A stretch of DNA of 64,000 bases from Aedes albopictus (Eukaryota; Arthropoda; Insecta; Diptera; Culicidae), in the NCBI RefSeq assembly GCF_035046485.1, contig NC_085138.1, forward strand, positions 448,485,204 through 448,549,203, written 5' to 3'. Shown piece by piece: positions 35,761 through 47,030 of this stretch. Position numbers and translations under genes: made by a program. Each line of letters starts with the position of its first letter. Within the stretch, counting starts at the first letter, position 1. Under the pieces are notes generated by a model. It did not search any database. It was not told the DNA's origin and saw only the letters and a program-made list of their open reading frames with translations.

Positions 35761-36129
35761 TCCCAACATCGTAAAGGACCATTTAAAATTCGATAAGCCA
35801 GTTTCTGAAATCATTGTATAAATCCAAACATCCAGCATTGAACAATAATATGGAAGGAGCTCACCCATTTGGATCTATGGATTCTTGCGTCTACCGGAAA
35901 ACATGCAAACACATCAGCACTCATGGCAAAACAACATTCATCATGACGGCCATTTGATGCCGCGAAGATATCTATACTCAGCCAAATTAACTTAACTTTT
36001 TTCATGTGTCTATCTTATGAAATTGATTATAACAAGTAGACGGACAAAAATGTTGTCTGGTCGATATAACTTTTTCCATAGTTCTATCGAGATTCAAAGA
36101 TATTCGTGGTAGGGTGACGATGGGTATTA

Positions 36130-36288
36130 TCGGCAGGTTTGTTCTCTTCGTCATGGGGGGTTTTTGTGGGATGAATTGCCTGAAATTTAGGCATATAACT
36201 CAGCTTGGTTGGGAAGGATTTGAGGCCAAATCTGAGATCTACAGGTTTCAAAAAAAAAAAACCATGACGAAGATAACAGAACTGCCGA
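36130..36288. mobile_element. 159-bp palindromic MITE
   Basis: tcggcaggtttgttctcttc at the left pairs with gaagataacagaactgccga at the right. The inverted arms extend about 35 bp and include gtcatgg next to a T/A-rich loop. An open frame runs through it without protein meaning. Confidence 0.65.
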
Positions 36289-37483
36289 GAGTACGTAAGT
36301 TCCCCTATAACAGCTTCAAATGGTTGCTTTACAATGATTTAATGTTTGCACCAGGAATATTTTTGGGTTGAATCAACGTCATTGAAGATCAACCATCAAA
36401 TGACTCAACCAAGCATCTCTGGGTATGTATAATCCAAAGTTTTACTTCTATATTAAGTGCATTTAAATTATTTTGTTTCCAACAAACAATAATGGTATTT
36501 CATAGCTGCTAATTGATACAATTCCAGGATGACTGATGGACACAAACCCTTACATGAAACCTCGTCATCCTGTGATCGGAATATGTTATCCATCTGGATA
36601 ACAGGGCACATTTATGTTATGTGTTGTTCTGCGTCAATTTGTGATGTCCCTAATTTGTGCATTTGTAAGGTTCTATGTGTATCGTGAAGTGTTAATACTA
36701 TGTAATAATTAATTTCTTTTATTTTTGTAACAGAAGATCTACAAGCTCTCCTGCCTTCACCACGTCTAACGAACAAAGAGCATTGTAGTGATTGACGAAT
36801 TGTCTTTGACTCTGATAACTATCACAAGCCAATTAAGTTCTAATATCCGTAATATTTTCTAAACAATATCTTAATCTACGCGTTTACCCGAAATATAAGG
36901 ATTTTCATGATTTTAGAAATAATAAAAACATCATGAACGATTCTCAGTGTATGCTTTAGCCAACCATCCGATATAGTTAGTTCAACCCTCAAGTTGAGGG
37001 TTAATTTAAGCATAAACATGCTTGACTCCACCATGAGAAACAGTGAGCTGTCAAACCATCAACCATAAATATTATTAATGTAAGCATAGTATAGTTGAAT
37101 GAATCATATTTCTTGCTCTAATCAAACCTTTAATTCTGTTTAATTCAAGCTTCCAATATTTTTCGACCTATTATATTATGCATAATAAAATCTCAAAAAA
37201 AAAAGGATTTTATAAAAGTCAGTGCACAAATATGGTTGTTTGGGACCGTAATATGATTGACATAACTTTATATTTTTCTCCGTGTACGGTTAATATGCTT
37301 TAAGATATGGCAACGGCATCCATAAATTATAATTAAGGCAAAAACTGAGCTTTTTTGATGAGCTTCGCTAGTTTACACTCAGTACACTTCCGATCCAATT
37401 TCTAGTCACGTAACGAAATCTATTTTATTCCAAAAACTGCTTTGAGATTTCATTCAAACGTAGTTTCTCTAGTTAACACATGA
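36289..37483. other. AT-rich stretch with possible LTR relic
   Basis: No gene. Around 36480-36620 the words aacaaacaataatgg and gtcatcctgtgatcgg resemble parts of 20340-20500, suggesting a shared old repeat. Nothing else is recognised. Confidence 0.35.
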
Positions 37484-37739
37484 CTGTGAATAAATAAAAA
37501 GAAAATCGCGTTAAGTACTGTTCCTTTTAAGTCCACTAAGAATTTGCATCCTTTGACAGATACGTATTTCGACCTCAACTGTAAGGTCGTCTTCGGTGTC
37601 TTGTACTTGAGTCGAGTCAAGTACAAGACACTAAAGACGACCTTACAGTTGAGGTCGAAATACGTATCTGTCAAAGGATGCAAATTCTTAGTGGAATTAA
37701 AAGGAACAGTACTTAACGCGATTTTATTTTTATTTACAG
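37484..37739. repeat. 256-bp near-perfect palindrome
   Basis: Two arms of roughly 125 bp are inverted copies with only a few differences. The core reads cttgtacttgagtcgagtca and the arms carry cagatacgtatttcgacctc. There is almost no loop. The same sequence therefore produces near-identical short ORFs on both strands (MHPLTDTYFDLN). It is probably a MITE or other hairpin-forming repeat. Confidence 0.9.
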
Positions 37740-38089
37740 ATATTCCCCTAACAAGCCCAGGCTAATCATCAACATGACTGTGGCTATTCAGTGGTTATTC
37801 TCTACTAGAAGTGGATAACCTGGGATATCCACCGCTTGGGTACTCAGTAAAATATTTCTAATTACCAGTTCATCAACAAGCTAGTCGAAAAAGTGGAGTA
37901 TAAAATTTAATGTGTTTAAAACTGCCGTGCAGACAATGTATTTTGCCTATGATTTTCTCGAGCACTAAGACAAAATGCACTTTCAAGTTCCTTGAAGTTC
38001 AGATTAAGTTCAGAATGGAACTTTTTGGCTGCTTAAGAAGCTAACAATGAGCCTTACTGGAACTTCGTACTCATTTCAATGCAACAAGA

Positions 38090-39091
38090 CCCGGGTAGAG
38101 CTTAATGGAAAAAGAATGGCAAATTTTACCATTAAAACAGAATGTTTGAATGACAAAATGTGTTATTTGTTTGTTTGAAATAAGAGTTAAAATAATAAAA
38201 ATAATAACAAAATTTTGGTAGCAGAAAAACTTAAAAATAACTTATTTTGCCATTGTAATAACAAAGTAATGGTAAAGCATGCGGATTAAATTGAAGAACA
38301 AAATAAGCTATTATTGAGATATTGATAACAAAATAAGACCCAAATTAACTGTTATCGGTGAATAACAAAATATGACATTCTTGAGTTATTGATAACAGGA
38401 TAAGAACAAATTTAGCTGTTTATGTGGCGATCAAAATAATGGTAGGTTTAGTTGTTCAAATTCTATTTTAAAATAATGGTAGATTCAGTTATTATTTCAA
38501 AGTAGCAGAAGAAAGGTAAAATGAGATATTTCTATTAATTGTTTGAGTTCTAAATTAACATAAATTGATGTGCATCAAATAGAATCTATTGCGAATCAAA
38601 CACACAGCTGAGAATCCGGATTTGTTTACTTTTGCGAGATACGTCGAATTGAAAAGTTATGCTTGAAATATACAGTATAATAGTTAATGGTATATTAAGA
38701 GTAAAATATGTTATGGTGCCTAATGTTTATAAATAATAATTTATAAATATAAATATAAATATAAATATAAATAAATAATTTCTCACAATATCAAAATAAT
38801 GGCAAATTTAGCTAGGAATGTAAATTATGTTATTGTTTTGATATTTTATACAATTCATTATAAAATATGCTAAATTGCAACTTTTACCATGATAGTAATT
38901 TTTGTTATTGATGTGTTATTTAGCATTATTCATGAATAACATATCAATGACAAGATTTGCTATGATTGTATATTTTGCTATTGATTTGCCATTTTAAGTT
39001 TTTCATAATAACAGAAGAATGGCAAAACGAGATATGATGGCAAAACAAGTTATTATTTTGTCCTTTGTTTGCCATTAGCCTCTACCCGGGG
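38090..39091. mobile_element. 1.0-kb MITE with cccgggtagag ends
   Basis: The left end ccgggtagagcttaatgg and the right end ccattagcctctacccgg are inverted repeats. The interior is AT-rich with many ataacaaaat and ttgttatt words and an (ATAA)n-like run near 38740-38775. There is no transposase. The ends resemble those proposed for 4949-8944. Confidence 0.7.
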
Positions 39092-40298
39092 ATGTGCTAC
39101 GGATATTTTTTTGTTCTTCTAGCAAAACAACTTGACTAAATTACCAAAATTAAAGCGCAAAGAAAAAAAAACATGTCGCCCATCGGATTCAAACCAGTAG
39201 CCGCTGGGTAAGAGCCTTTTACACTCTACCCCAACTCCACAACTGCGATGAAGTCCTTGTGTGGGGTGAGATGTCCGGTCAGGAGCAGCGAGTAAGTCGT
39301 AGTGTAGACCTTCATACGATAGGACGTGTGTTGTCATCTGTGCCGCAGTGGATGATTTCTCGGTAGCGGTTTAAAGTTGCACAGTACTGAAATCTGACTT
39401 GAATCAGTGCTCTGCCGACAGCTAGATTTGTACACATGTCCAGTAGTGCAGTAGGAGGAACCGTACGACATGGCAAGTCCTGCACTGGTGGTGGTTTTAT
39501 ATCACATCACATCACATGTCCAGTAGCGCAGTAAACTTCATAACATCAGTTGTTGATATATTTGTAAATAGCAAACGGGTTGAACATTGAACAACAGCCG
39601 TACAACGAAGCAACGATCATTTAATAAACATAACATTCACAATACTTATAGAACAGCTGATGTTGAATAGATTTTCCATTTCTGGGCTAACAAGAGTTGA
39701 ACAACAGTTTTATCTCAACTAAATCAAATATAGTTCGACTTAAGGCTTAACAACACAGCTTTGAGAAATATTTCGTAAAGTTATAATTGTTTCTTGGGAT
39801 GTAGAATATAAGATTGGTTTGGTTTCACGCAATACAAAGCTAACCAAAAATGCAGTGGTGAATCTGAAAAGTACGTTCACTTCGAGAAACTTGCATATGA
39901 AGCTGCATAGAAGGCTGTCAAGCTTTCTTATGTGAATTTTCAAGTTCCAAAATTACTTAAAATCAAGCTGCTTAGAAGGCTAAAAACAACTTCTAACCTT
40001 TAACAAGCTGCTTTGCTCATAAAGTACACTTTTATCCGAAGTTTTGGTTACTTGGGTAAAGATTTGAATCTATTACAAATCAGAAAATTTAGCATCAATT
40101 TTGCTACGGTGTCGAGTTTCATGTGATTGATAATGCTATCTGAGTCCGGACAACAAGGAGGTATACTTCGTGTATTGGTGATCACGTCTATTATTGACTT
40201 CTTTTGCAGTGTTGAGATGATTCCATATGCTGATTCTGCACGACATCCAAATCTTCATGAATACCGGTGCTCGGGAACCTATTTAAAATAGATATTTA
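39092..40298. other. AT-rich stretch, nothing recognised
   Basis: A tRNA-like or SINE-like reverse-strand remnant may lie near 39170-39240 (gcccatcggattcaaaccag), but the boxes are incomplete. atcacatcacatcaca forms a short simple repeat near 39495. No gene is seen. Confidence 0.35.
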
Positions 40299-40387
40299 TG
40301 CAACAAGTTGCAAAATCACGATTTTTTCTGCACGAGTCGTACATTTACGACGAGTGCTGAAAAAATCGAGTTTTGCAACGAGTTGCA
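40299..40387. mobile_element. 89-bp hairpin element (gcacgagtcgta family)
   Basis: tgcaacaagttgcaaaatc, gattttttctgcacgagtcg and their inverted copies form a stem of about 42 bp with a very short loop. Related to 12347-12469. Confidence 0.7.
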
Positions 40388-40593
40388 TACAAAGTTTTTT
40401 GTAATTGCGAAAAATACCCAATCAGTATATTCTTTTCTTGCTACACGAACATGTATCAAGAGGAACCACGTGCCAGCATTCATGTGCGTTAGCGAGGTGC
40501 TTTTGTTTGACCAGGTAGGCTATGATAGGGTAGGTGTCAGAAATTTTTAAGATCCCGTCGTCGTCATACCATCATACCACAGCATGGGCAATA

Positions 40594-41891
40594 GGCTGCG
40601 GCTTATTTTTAAAAAGTTGTTGAAACCTGGAATTCGTAAGCTCTTTTGGATTCAAATGACACAAAAAGCGAAACCTCTGAGTTTAAGCCAAAAATATTGA
40701 GATTTAGAGGTCGCGCAAATGCTTCAAAGTCGAATTTTCGAGTAATAAAAAGGTGTTTTCACTTCAAGTGCCATAACTTTCTCAATGTTCAACCGATTTT
40801 CAATCTTTTTTTATGAATTTCTCACAAATTAAATTTCGAATAAACTCGTAGAACACCATTTTTTTAAAAGTCAGGCAACATATGAGTTTTTAAAGATTTA
40901 ATTCATTTTTTTCTTCTTTTTACAAAAAAAAATTAACTTTAGAGTCCTATAACTTTTTAACCGTTTGACCAATTTTAATTTTTTTTAGCTTGCTTTTGTA
41001 GATATTTTTGTTGCCTAAGTATGCTGTTGATAAACTGAACCTTTAAAAAAACATTTCAAAATAGATAAATTCCAAAAACCGTTCAGAAACACGTATTTTG
41101 TTGGAAAAATCCGAATTTTGGCCAAATTTTAATAGTTATCATGCTTAGTTTCGGGCACAAAGTGAAAAAAAAAATATTCTCAATAATCATATGGAAGCCT
41201 TAAACTTCAGTTTTTGGAGTGTTCTGAATCAAAAAATATTTTCATGTTCGAAATGCGAGAAAAAAAAAATTTAAAAAAAAATCCTCCTATGTGTTCCATA
41301 TCCCTAAATATGATGCTAAGTATCTGGTTTGGAGTAAAAAATTTCAAATAATCGTCAAAAACTCCAATTTTGCATGAAAAAATCAAGTTTTAAGGCATGT
41401 TTTGGCAGTTTTTGGAGAAAAGTATCATAAAAATGACTACTTTGATGAAAAGTTTGTTTAGAACAAAGATAGGCAACATAAATATCTACAAAAGCAAGCT
41501 AAAATTTTAAAATTGGTCAAACGGTTAAAAAGTTATAGGACTCTAAAGTAAAAAATTTTTGTAAAAAGAGGAAAAAAATGAATTAAATCTTCAAAAACTC
41601 ATATTTTGCGTGACTTTGGAAAAAAATGATGTTCTACGAGTTTATTCGAAATTTAATTTGTGAGAAATTCATAAAAAAAGATTGAAAATCGGTTGAAAGT
41701 TGAGAAAGTTATGGCACTTGAAGTGAAAACACCTTTTTATTACTCGAAAATTCAACTTTGAAGCGATTGCGCGACCTCTAAATCTCAATATTTTTGGCTT
41801 GAACTCAGAGGTTTGTATTTATGTATCATTTGAATCCAAAAGAGCTTACGAATTCCAGGTTTCATCAACTTTTGAAAAATAAGCCGCAGCC
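40594..41891. mobile_element. 1298-bp long-hairpin MITE, TA target duplication
   Basis: The ends are GGCTGCGGCTTATTTTT and its reverse complement, with TA at 40592-40593 and 41892-41893. The inverted arms can be followed for at least 450 bp each (cgtaagctcttttggattca, caagtgccataactttctca and others recur inverted). No protein is encoded. It is non-autonomous, and its transcript would fold into a very long duplex. Confidence 0.88.
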
Positions 41892-42046
41892 TAATGTGCA
41901 AGAGCAAAAGTAGCTTCAGCTGCTGTTTCTACGCCTGATCTGCTGCAGTCCTAATCCGAATCTGAATAGTCCTAATTCTGATTCGAGCTGCTCAGAGGAT
42001 GTAGAAGCAGCAGCTGTGTCTACGGTAGCCGCGAAAGTTATCGATA

Positions 42047-42979
42047 GGGGTGGTGGGGGTAAAGTGGACAACCTAAGCATTTTGGTCGTTTCCCGCGGAA
42101 AGGCGGCAAAATCCATCTGCTTTTGCGAGTAACATGGAAGGTAATGATATACTCTAGAAATCTTGTAAGGGGTTGCATTTAAAAAATATTGTTTTCTTTG
42201 ATTATTTTCTTCACCAAATCGTGCATTAAAATAGCGTGAAAAAATTGGTGGGGGTAAAATGGACAATCGACGGGGTAAAAGGAACAAGTCGTTAGAAGTT
42301 ACATAACAGCATTTTGTTTCTATGTTTTTAAATACAAACTATCAAATTTCATACGATACCTTTATTTTGTTGTTTTTAAACTTTTAATACAAACTTTGAA
42401 ACACACTTGAATAATTATTGTAAAAATAGTGTAAAAAACAAGCACTGTTTTGGATGAAAATTATATTTTGTTGATATAAAATATTTGTTTATAACTTTTT
42501 ACTTCAACTATCTCACGATAGCTATGACGGCTGATGATTCTGAAGGTTGCAAAAAAAATATGAAATTTGGGTGAAATTTGAACCGATTGTCCATTTTACC
42601 CCCACGGTCTGATTTTGTAAAAATAATTCCCAAAAACATTTTTTTTTACAAAACTTATTTTTTTTCGGTCAAATATATTCTTCTACGTGGACTTTATTGG
42701 TTTAGGGTGTAAAACTTGTAATAATTTGAAAATAAGTTACGAGAAAACCTTAGCAATTATAAGCAAATTTTACATTATTTCCGATTTTTCACTTGATTTT
42801 TAAAGTTTTTGTCATCTTGAATAGGTTTATTTGATTTTAATGTTCAAGATCAGCAAAAGTATAATGATTCATGCTTAGGCATAAGCTTCAATCGTTGAAA
42901 CATTTTAAAAAACAATAAAAGCCATGAAACTGTACCCTGTCCATTTTACCCCACCTGTCCACTTTACCCCCACCACCCC
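42047..42979. mobile_element. 933-bp MITE, ggggtggtgggggtaaagtg ends, TA duplication
   Basis: The left end GGGGTGGTGGGGGTAAAGTG is the reverse complement of the right end. TA flanks both sides (42045-42046 and 42980-42981). Internal copies of gggggtaaaatggacaa (about 42248) and its inverse (about 42588) point to subterminal repeats or an older nested copy. Tc1/mariner-like by target site, with no transposase. Confidence 0.85.
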
Positions 42980-43033
42980 TAAATGGGTTCTGGCAAAGGT
43001 GAAGAAAAGTGCTACTTTTCAGCACTCTTAAGA

Positions 43034-43060
43034 GTGCCGAAAAGTAATACTTTTCGGCAC
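43034..43060. repeat. 27-bp hairpin
   Basis: gtgccgaaaagta and tacttttcggcac are perfect 13-bp inverted arms around a single A. The word gaaaagtgctacttttcagc just upstream is a second, similar hairpin. Confidence 0.7.
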
Positions 43061-43540
43061 TTTTGTTTTAGTGAAGAAAAGTAGGCCGTTTTATCATTGT
43101 AACCGCGAGTGAAAAGTAGGGGAAAACGCAACGCAATTACAAAAATATATTTAAAATTTGTGTGGGAACGTTTTGTAGACCCCTCGTAGTATTTTGTAGT
43201 TTTGTATTGGGCAGAACTGTCAAGCAAAGTGTAATGGAAAATTCTCTCTTTGAAATTGATATAATTGATACCTTAAGGACAGACTTGTTAGAATCCCAAA
43301 ATGGCCGCCACAATGGCCGACTTTGGCACCTACTCACGATTTTGAGGGCACAAATCCCTTCTTAAACAAAACCAGCGCACCTGAGCTTCTTATTTTAAGC
43401 TTATTACAAGTTAGCATGAACAGAATAATAAAATACACTGTTATTTGAAGCGTGCTTCTTGAAATTTGTGCATCTGAAGTTCTGATGCACTGTTGAAGCG
43501 GGATCTCAAGACGTTTATCCTTAAGGACTAGGTCTCTACT
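43061..43540. other. AT-rich stretch, nothing recognised
   Basis: No gene, RNA or bounded repeat was recognised between the hairpin and the SINE. Confidence 0.35.
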
Positions 43541-43808
43541 CTCCAGTTAGCCAAGTGGTTAAGGCTATGGATCGCCAATCCAGAGACGGTGGGTTCGATT
43601 CCCGTTCCAGTCGGAAAATTTTTCTAGACTCCCTGGGCATAGTGTATCATTGTCCTTGCCTCACAATATACAAATTCATGCTATGGCGAGCAAAGAAAGC
43701 CCTTCAATTAATAACTGTGAAAGTGCTCAAAGAACACTAAGTTGAAGCAAGGCAAGCCCAGTCCCAGTGGGGACGTAGAGCCCTAAAGAAGAAGAAGAAG
43801 AAGAAGAA
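43541..43808 (+). mobile_element. tRNA-derived SINE, copy 3
   Basis: It has the same family features as 17547-17794: A box near 43548 (tagccaagtggttaagg), B box GGTTCGATTCC at 43592-43602, body gcctcacaatatacaaattc and an AAG-repeat tail. No clear target duplication was found. It lies about 1.7 kb upstream of the E75A start codon. Confidence 0.85.
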
Positions 43809-44099
43809 TGACAAGATATTTGGAGTACATTGCTCCAATTTTCTCGAGCACAAAACAAGAGAACCGTGAAACGAATCTGTCTGAAAATGTAACTTGATAC
43901 TTGCCTCCGCACAGTAAACATTGAGTTACATTAAAATTAGAAAATCAAATAATTGTTCATAATTCAAAAATCCACTCGGTATTTATTTTGCAAAATTTTC
44001 CTAGTGTCCATCCAAATGGTGCTGATTCGCCATTTTTTACCCTTGGAGGAGTACATAGACCTAATCCACTTCTCCACTGAACGCAATAAGCATCCAAGC

Positions 44100-44865
44100 A
44101 ACGAGTTCTGTGCTCCACGACAGACCGATCTAGTAGGTAGGCGTCCCGCGATCGTTCGTTCTTGTCTCGGTCCAACATTAGAACCAACCAGCCGTGTTCT
44201 TGTTCTATTGCCACCGCTACTCACCATCGTCGTCGCATTTCATAACAAATTTAGCACCGTACCTCCTCTATATATATGTATGAGAATATTTATGCAAAAA
44301 TGTCATGCAACTCGCGCGTTCGGCATTCGGCGGCCTATGCTGTCTTGGCTGTCTGGGTTGGTTGGTGAGCGAGAAAGTGTCTTCTGATGTTGCTTGCTGC
44401 ACCGCACCAGACCAGAACCAGAACAAGAACCTGATCGTTCGTTTCGCTGCTGTTGTGATGATGCGTTGTTCTTGTTGCGTGCGGCGGCGAGCAAGAGAAC
44501 AAGATTGCGCGACTCGAGCGAGAACCTAACAACGGAGAGTGAGAACGATCCTCCACCCCTCAGTGCGCGCCACCCACCCCCGAATGGGTTCTTATGAAGG
44601 AAGACGGTGATTCCCCCCATCTAAAGAATTGTCGTCAGTCGCCGTCGTTGAGAGAGGAAAATTTCAATCATCCTGCACGTTTGTTTGAAAAATGAAAACG
44701 GCTGAGTGCGCTCGCTCTCGCCAGAAACCAGCGCCAGCACCGCGGGGCCTACTGGGATGGGAGGAAAATTCGTCAATCGAGTTGCCATAGTTTTTCCTTT
44801 CAGCAGCACGGCGATGGCTTCTTCGATCGGCGTGAGCAGAAGAGAGTAGGTACGTGAGAGTCCCG
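44100..44865. other. GC-rich DNA upstream of E75A
   Basis: A repeat-poor GC-rich segment with many short overlapping frames on both strands and no protein family. Its position directly upstream of the E75A leader makes promoter or enhancer function plausible. Confidence 0.4.
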
Positions 44866-45258
44866 CTCTCTCTCTCTCCCCGCACGATTTCGGGTGTTTA
44901 TTTACACTCTTTTCGTTTCATTTAGAGCAGAGCTGCCTGCCAGCCAGCCAGCCCCCTCCACATGACCTTCAATTTCTGATGCGCGGGGTTCGCGCTGTTG
45001 ATGTTTCACGTTGCCGCGCTTAGAGACGTAGGCTCGACCGTCAGTACCAATTTTCCTTTCGTTGGTCTTGGGTTGAAAAAAAAGCAGCAGCGTGCGAGGA
45101 GCCTCGTTGGCGGTATTCACGTATCTCTCGGCGCTCTCTGGGTTTTGTTGCCTGCCTGCTAGCGACTCGTTCGGTTGGTTTGCGCGTTTCGAACCGCGGT
45201 CGATCCACGTTTTGGTGTGTGGTTTTATTTGACGATATCGCTCGAATATCGACGGTCG
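44866..45258 (+). promoter_or_regulatory. Candidate E75A promoter-proximal region
   Basis: A CTCTCTCTCTCTC run (44866-44878) fits GAGA-factor binding. tgacctt at 44963-44969 is a nuclear-receptor-type half-site read on the minus strand (AAGGTCA). TCAGTA at 45041 is initiator-like, with GGTTG at 45071, a DPE-like word one base off the strict spacing. No TATA box is evident. The transcription start is not determined by the sequence. Confidence 0.3.
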
Positions 45259-45521
45259 ATGTTTTTGGTTGTCGCGGGTTGCTTCGATGGCGCGCGCCGA
45301 GTGCAAGGTGTTGTTATAGGATCAATGTGTGAATAAGGAAAATAAGGTGTTTTGAAGCGGAAAACCAGCCGATTGTGGATTAATGGTTACCAAGAAGAGG
45401 AAAGTTTTTGCAGAATTGTGAGAATTACTGAAATCAAGTGCTGGGAAATTGATACAAGGAAGAAAGAGTGTTTGTTAACAGAAGAAATAGTGGGAAATAT
45501 ACTTGTGATATGAGATTGTGA
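45259..45521 (+). promoter_or_regulatory. E75A leader with upstream ORFs
   Basis: If transcribed as 5' UTR, this stretch carries short upstream ORFs: 45259-45336 (25 codons), 45287-45319 (10 codons, overlapping in another frame), 45383-45421 (12 codons, MVTKKRKVFAEL) and 45510-45521 (3 codons). All end before the main start at 45541. Such leaders usually lower or condition translation of the main frame. The region is not rich in transposon sequence. Confidence 0.45.
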
Positions 45522-45540
45522 AGCAGGCAGGAAGGTGAAA

Positions 45541-46114
45541 ATGTTATCGGACATCTCGTACCAGCAGTCAGTAATCAAAGAAAACACGATGAATGTGGTA
45601 CAGGTGCAAAAGTGTTCTCAGTCGCAAACGCCGGTCATAAGTTACCGAGCGGCCACGGGAGAGCCATGTATCCCGAACAGTACCACGGTCGGCCGGATCG
45701 AAGAAGTTCGGCCGCCCAAGGAGTTTACCGTAGTGCAATCAACGTATACCAACCATCCTAAAATTATCAATAGTATGAAAAATATAGTATTGGAGAACTC
45801 TCCATCGCATAAGTCAATTCTGGCTGGGGATTATCTAGCAGCTCATCATCTCCAGCAGCAGCAGCAGCAGCATACGCAACTGGCTCATCATCTTCAGTTC
45901 TCCAAGGGACCAGTACTTCTGGTTCCGAAGAGTGAAGATTGTGTCCGGTACTCGCATCCGACCCCGTCTTCCCCTACTGGGCAGCATCACATGTTCTCAG
46001 TCGGTTCTCCGGCTCCAATGCACCATCAGGCTGCTCCTGTCGACGTGAAACCCCCGGTCATAATGGATAACAGCGTCGCCAGTAGTTCTAAAGGCGAACC
46101 GGACCTCAACATAG
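45541..46114 (+). CDS. Eip75B: E75 nuclear receptor, isoform A first coding exon
   Basis: This is the N-terminal, isoform-specific exon of E75, an ecdysone-induced nuclear receptor (Rev-Erb family, haem-binding in flies) that acts as a transcription regulator in the nucleus and opposes HR3. The exon gives 191 codons plus one base. A TGA in frame at 45511-45513 and the context gaaaATG support the start. Low-complexity features are a Gln run near 105-110 and His/Pro/Ser-rich stretches. The C-terminal end (MDNSVASSSKGEPDLNI) closely matches fly E75A just before its first zinc finger. The frame breaks at a donor ATAG|GTAAAG, phase 1, so the next codon is G plus two bases of the following exon, as expected for Glu. 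No zinc finger or ligand-binding exon lies in the window. The ORF itself runs 17 codons into the intron to a TAG at 46165. The isoform call rests on remembered fly sequence. Confidence 0.85.
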
Positions 46115-46868
46115 GTAAAGAGACATTTAAATCAATTAGAAAGTTCAAACTTTCCCTCTCTATGTAGTCAAAATAATTACGAGACGATCCCAGCTAAAAC
46201 AAGATCTAATAAGACACCGCACTTGAACCATGATCATAACCCCAAGATGCCTCTCTGAACCAAGGGGACCCGGCGGCGCGAGGGGCGCATCAAGAGAAAA
46301 TCCACGGAAAATTTCACCTCATCAACTCTCCAAAAAACCCGCGCGCCTTGCAGAAGTTGAAGTTGGTGGTACACGGTCACCAGTGCATTGCCCTTCCTCC
46401 ATTCATTCGCAAGCAGCAGCAGTAGCAGCGAGCTAACGAATGAGCGAGCTAAGCCAATGCCCTCGTAGCCGTGAGTCGTTGACCTTTCTCTTCCAATTCC
46501 ATCCATCTATCCATCCACACTATACACTATACTTGCTACTCTCCGATGGAGGTACTCCGTGCTGTGCTGCGCTCGCTCGTTTCTTCGGTCGTTCGTTCGT
46601 TCGTTTTGCTTTGCTTGCTCGCTCGCTTACAACAGTGAACAAGCAAACGAATCAACACCAAACACGATCCCATAGTGTAAGGATATGCGGTATGGGATTG
46701 GTTTTGAAGACGGTGCGAAACGAAACGATATGCGGAAATTTTGATGTCGATGTCGATCGATGCCGATTCTGGATTCGCTCGAAGTGTCTGTGTCGCAGAC
46801 TTTAAAACTACTTTTTTTTTCCTAAAATTAGTTTTATAAGCTTCTAGTTTTCCCAGAAATAATGGTTT
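46115..46868 (+). other. Start of presumed E75A intron 1
   Basis: The donor GTAAAG at 46115 opens the intron. The first 700 bp stay GC-rich and repeat-poor. Frames on either strand have no family resemblance. A conserved intronic control element is possible but not shown. Confidence 0.5.
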
Positions 46869-47030
46869 AGGGGGCATCCATTTAGTACGTCACGCTGAAA
46901 TTGGGAATTCTCGACCCCCCCCCCCTCCCCCCTTCATACGGGGTTTTCCTATACTTATTACATTGGTTGTCACACTTTCACAAACCCCCCCTCCCCCCTC
47001 AAATCGTGACGTACTTTATGGATGACCCCT
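46869..47030. mobile_element. 162-bp MITE with ccatttagtacgtcacg ends
   Basis: gggggcatccatttagtacg on the left is the imperfect reverse complement of cgtactttatggatgacccc on the right. Two C-rich runs (ccccccccccctcccccc-type) lie inside. Elements with these ends are common in insect genomes. No clear target duplication was assigned. Confidence 0.75.

Noticed and set aside
37450..37765. Pair of similar 73-77-codon proteins on opposite strands
   Set aside because: They are the two readings of one palindrome, not conserved genes.
46115..46167. Extension of the E75A frame by 17 codons to TAG
   Set aside because: A good splice donor lies at 46115 at the position and phase expected for E75A, so the extension is more likely intron.
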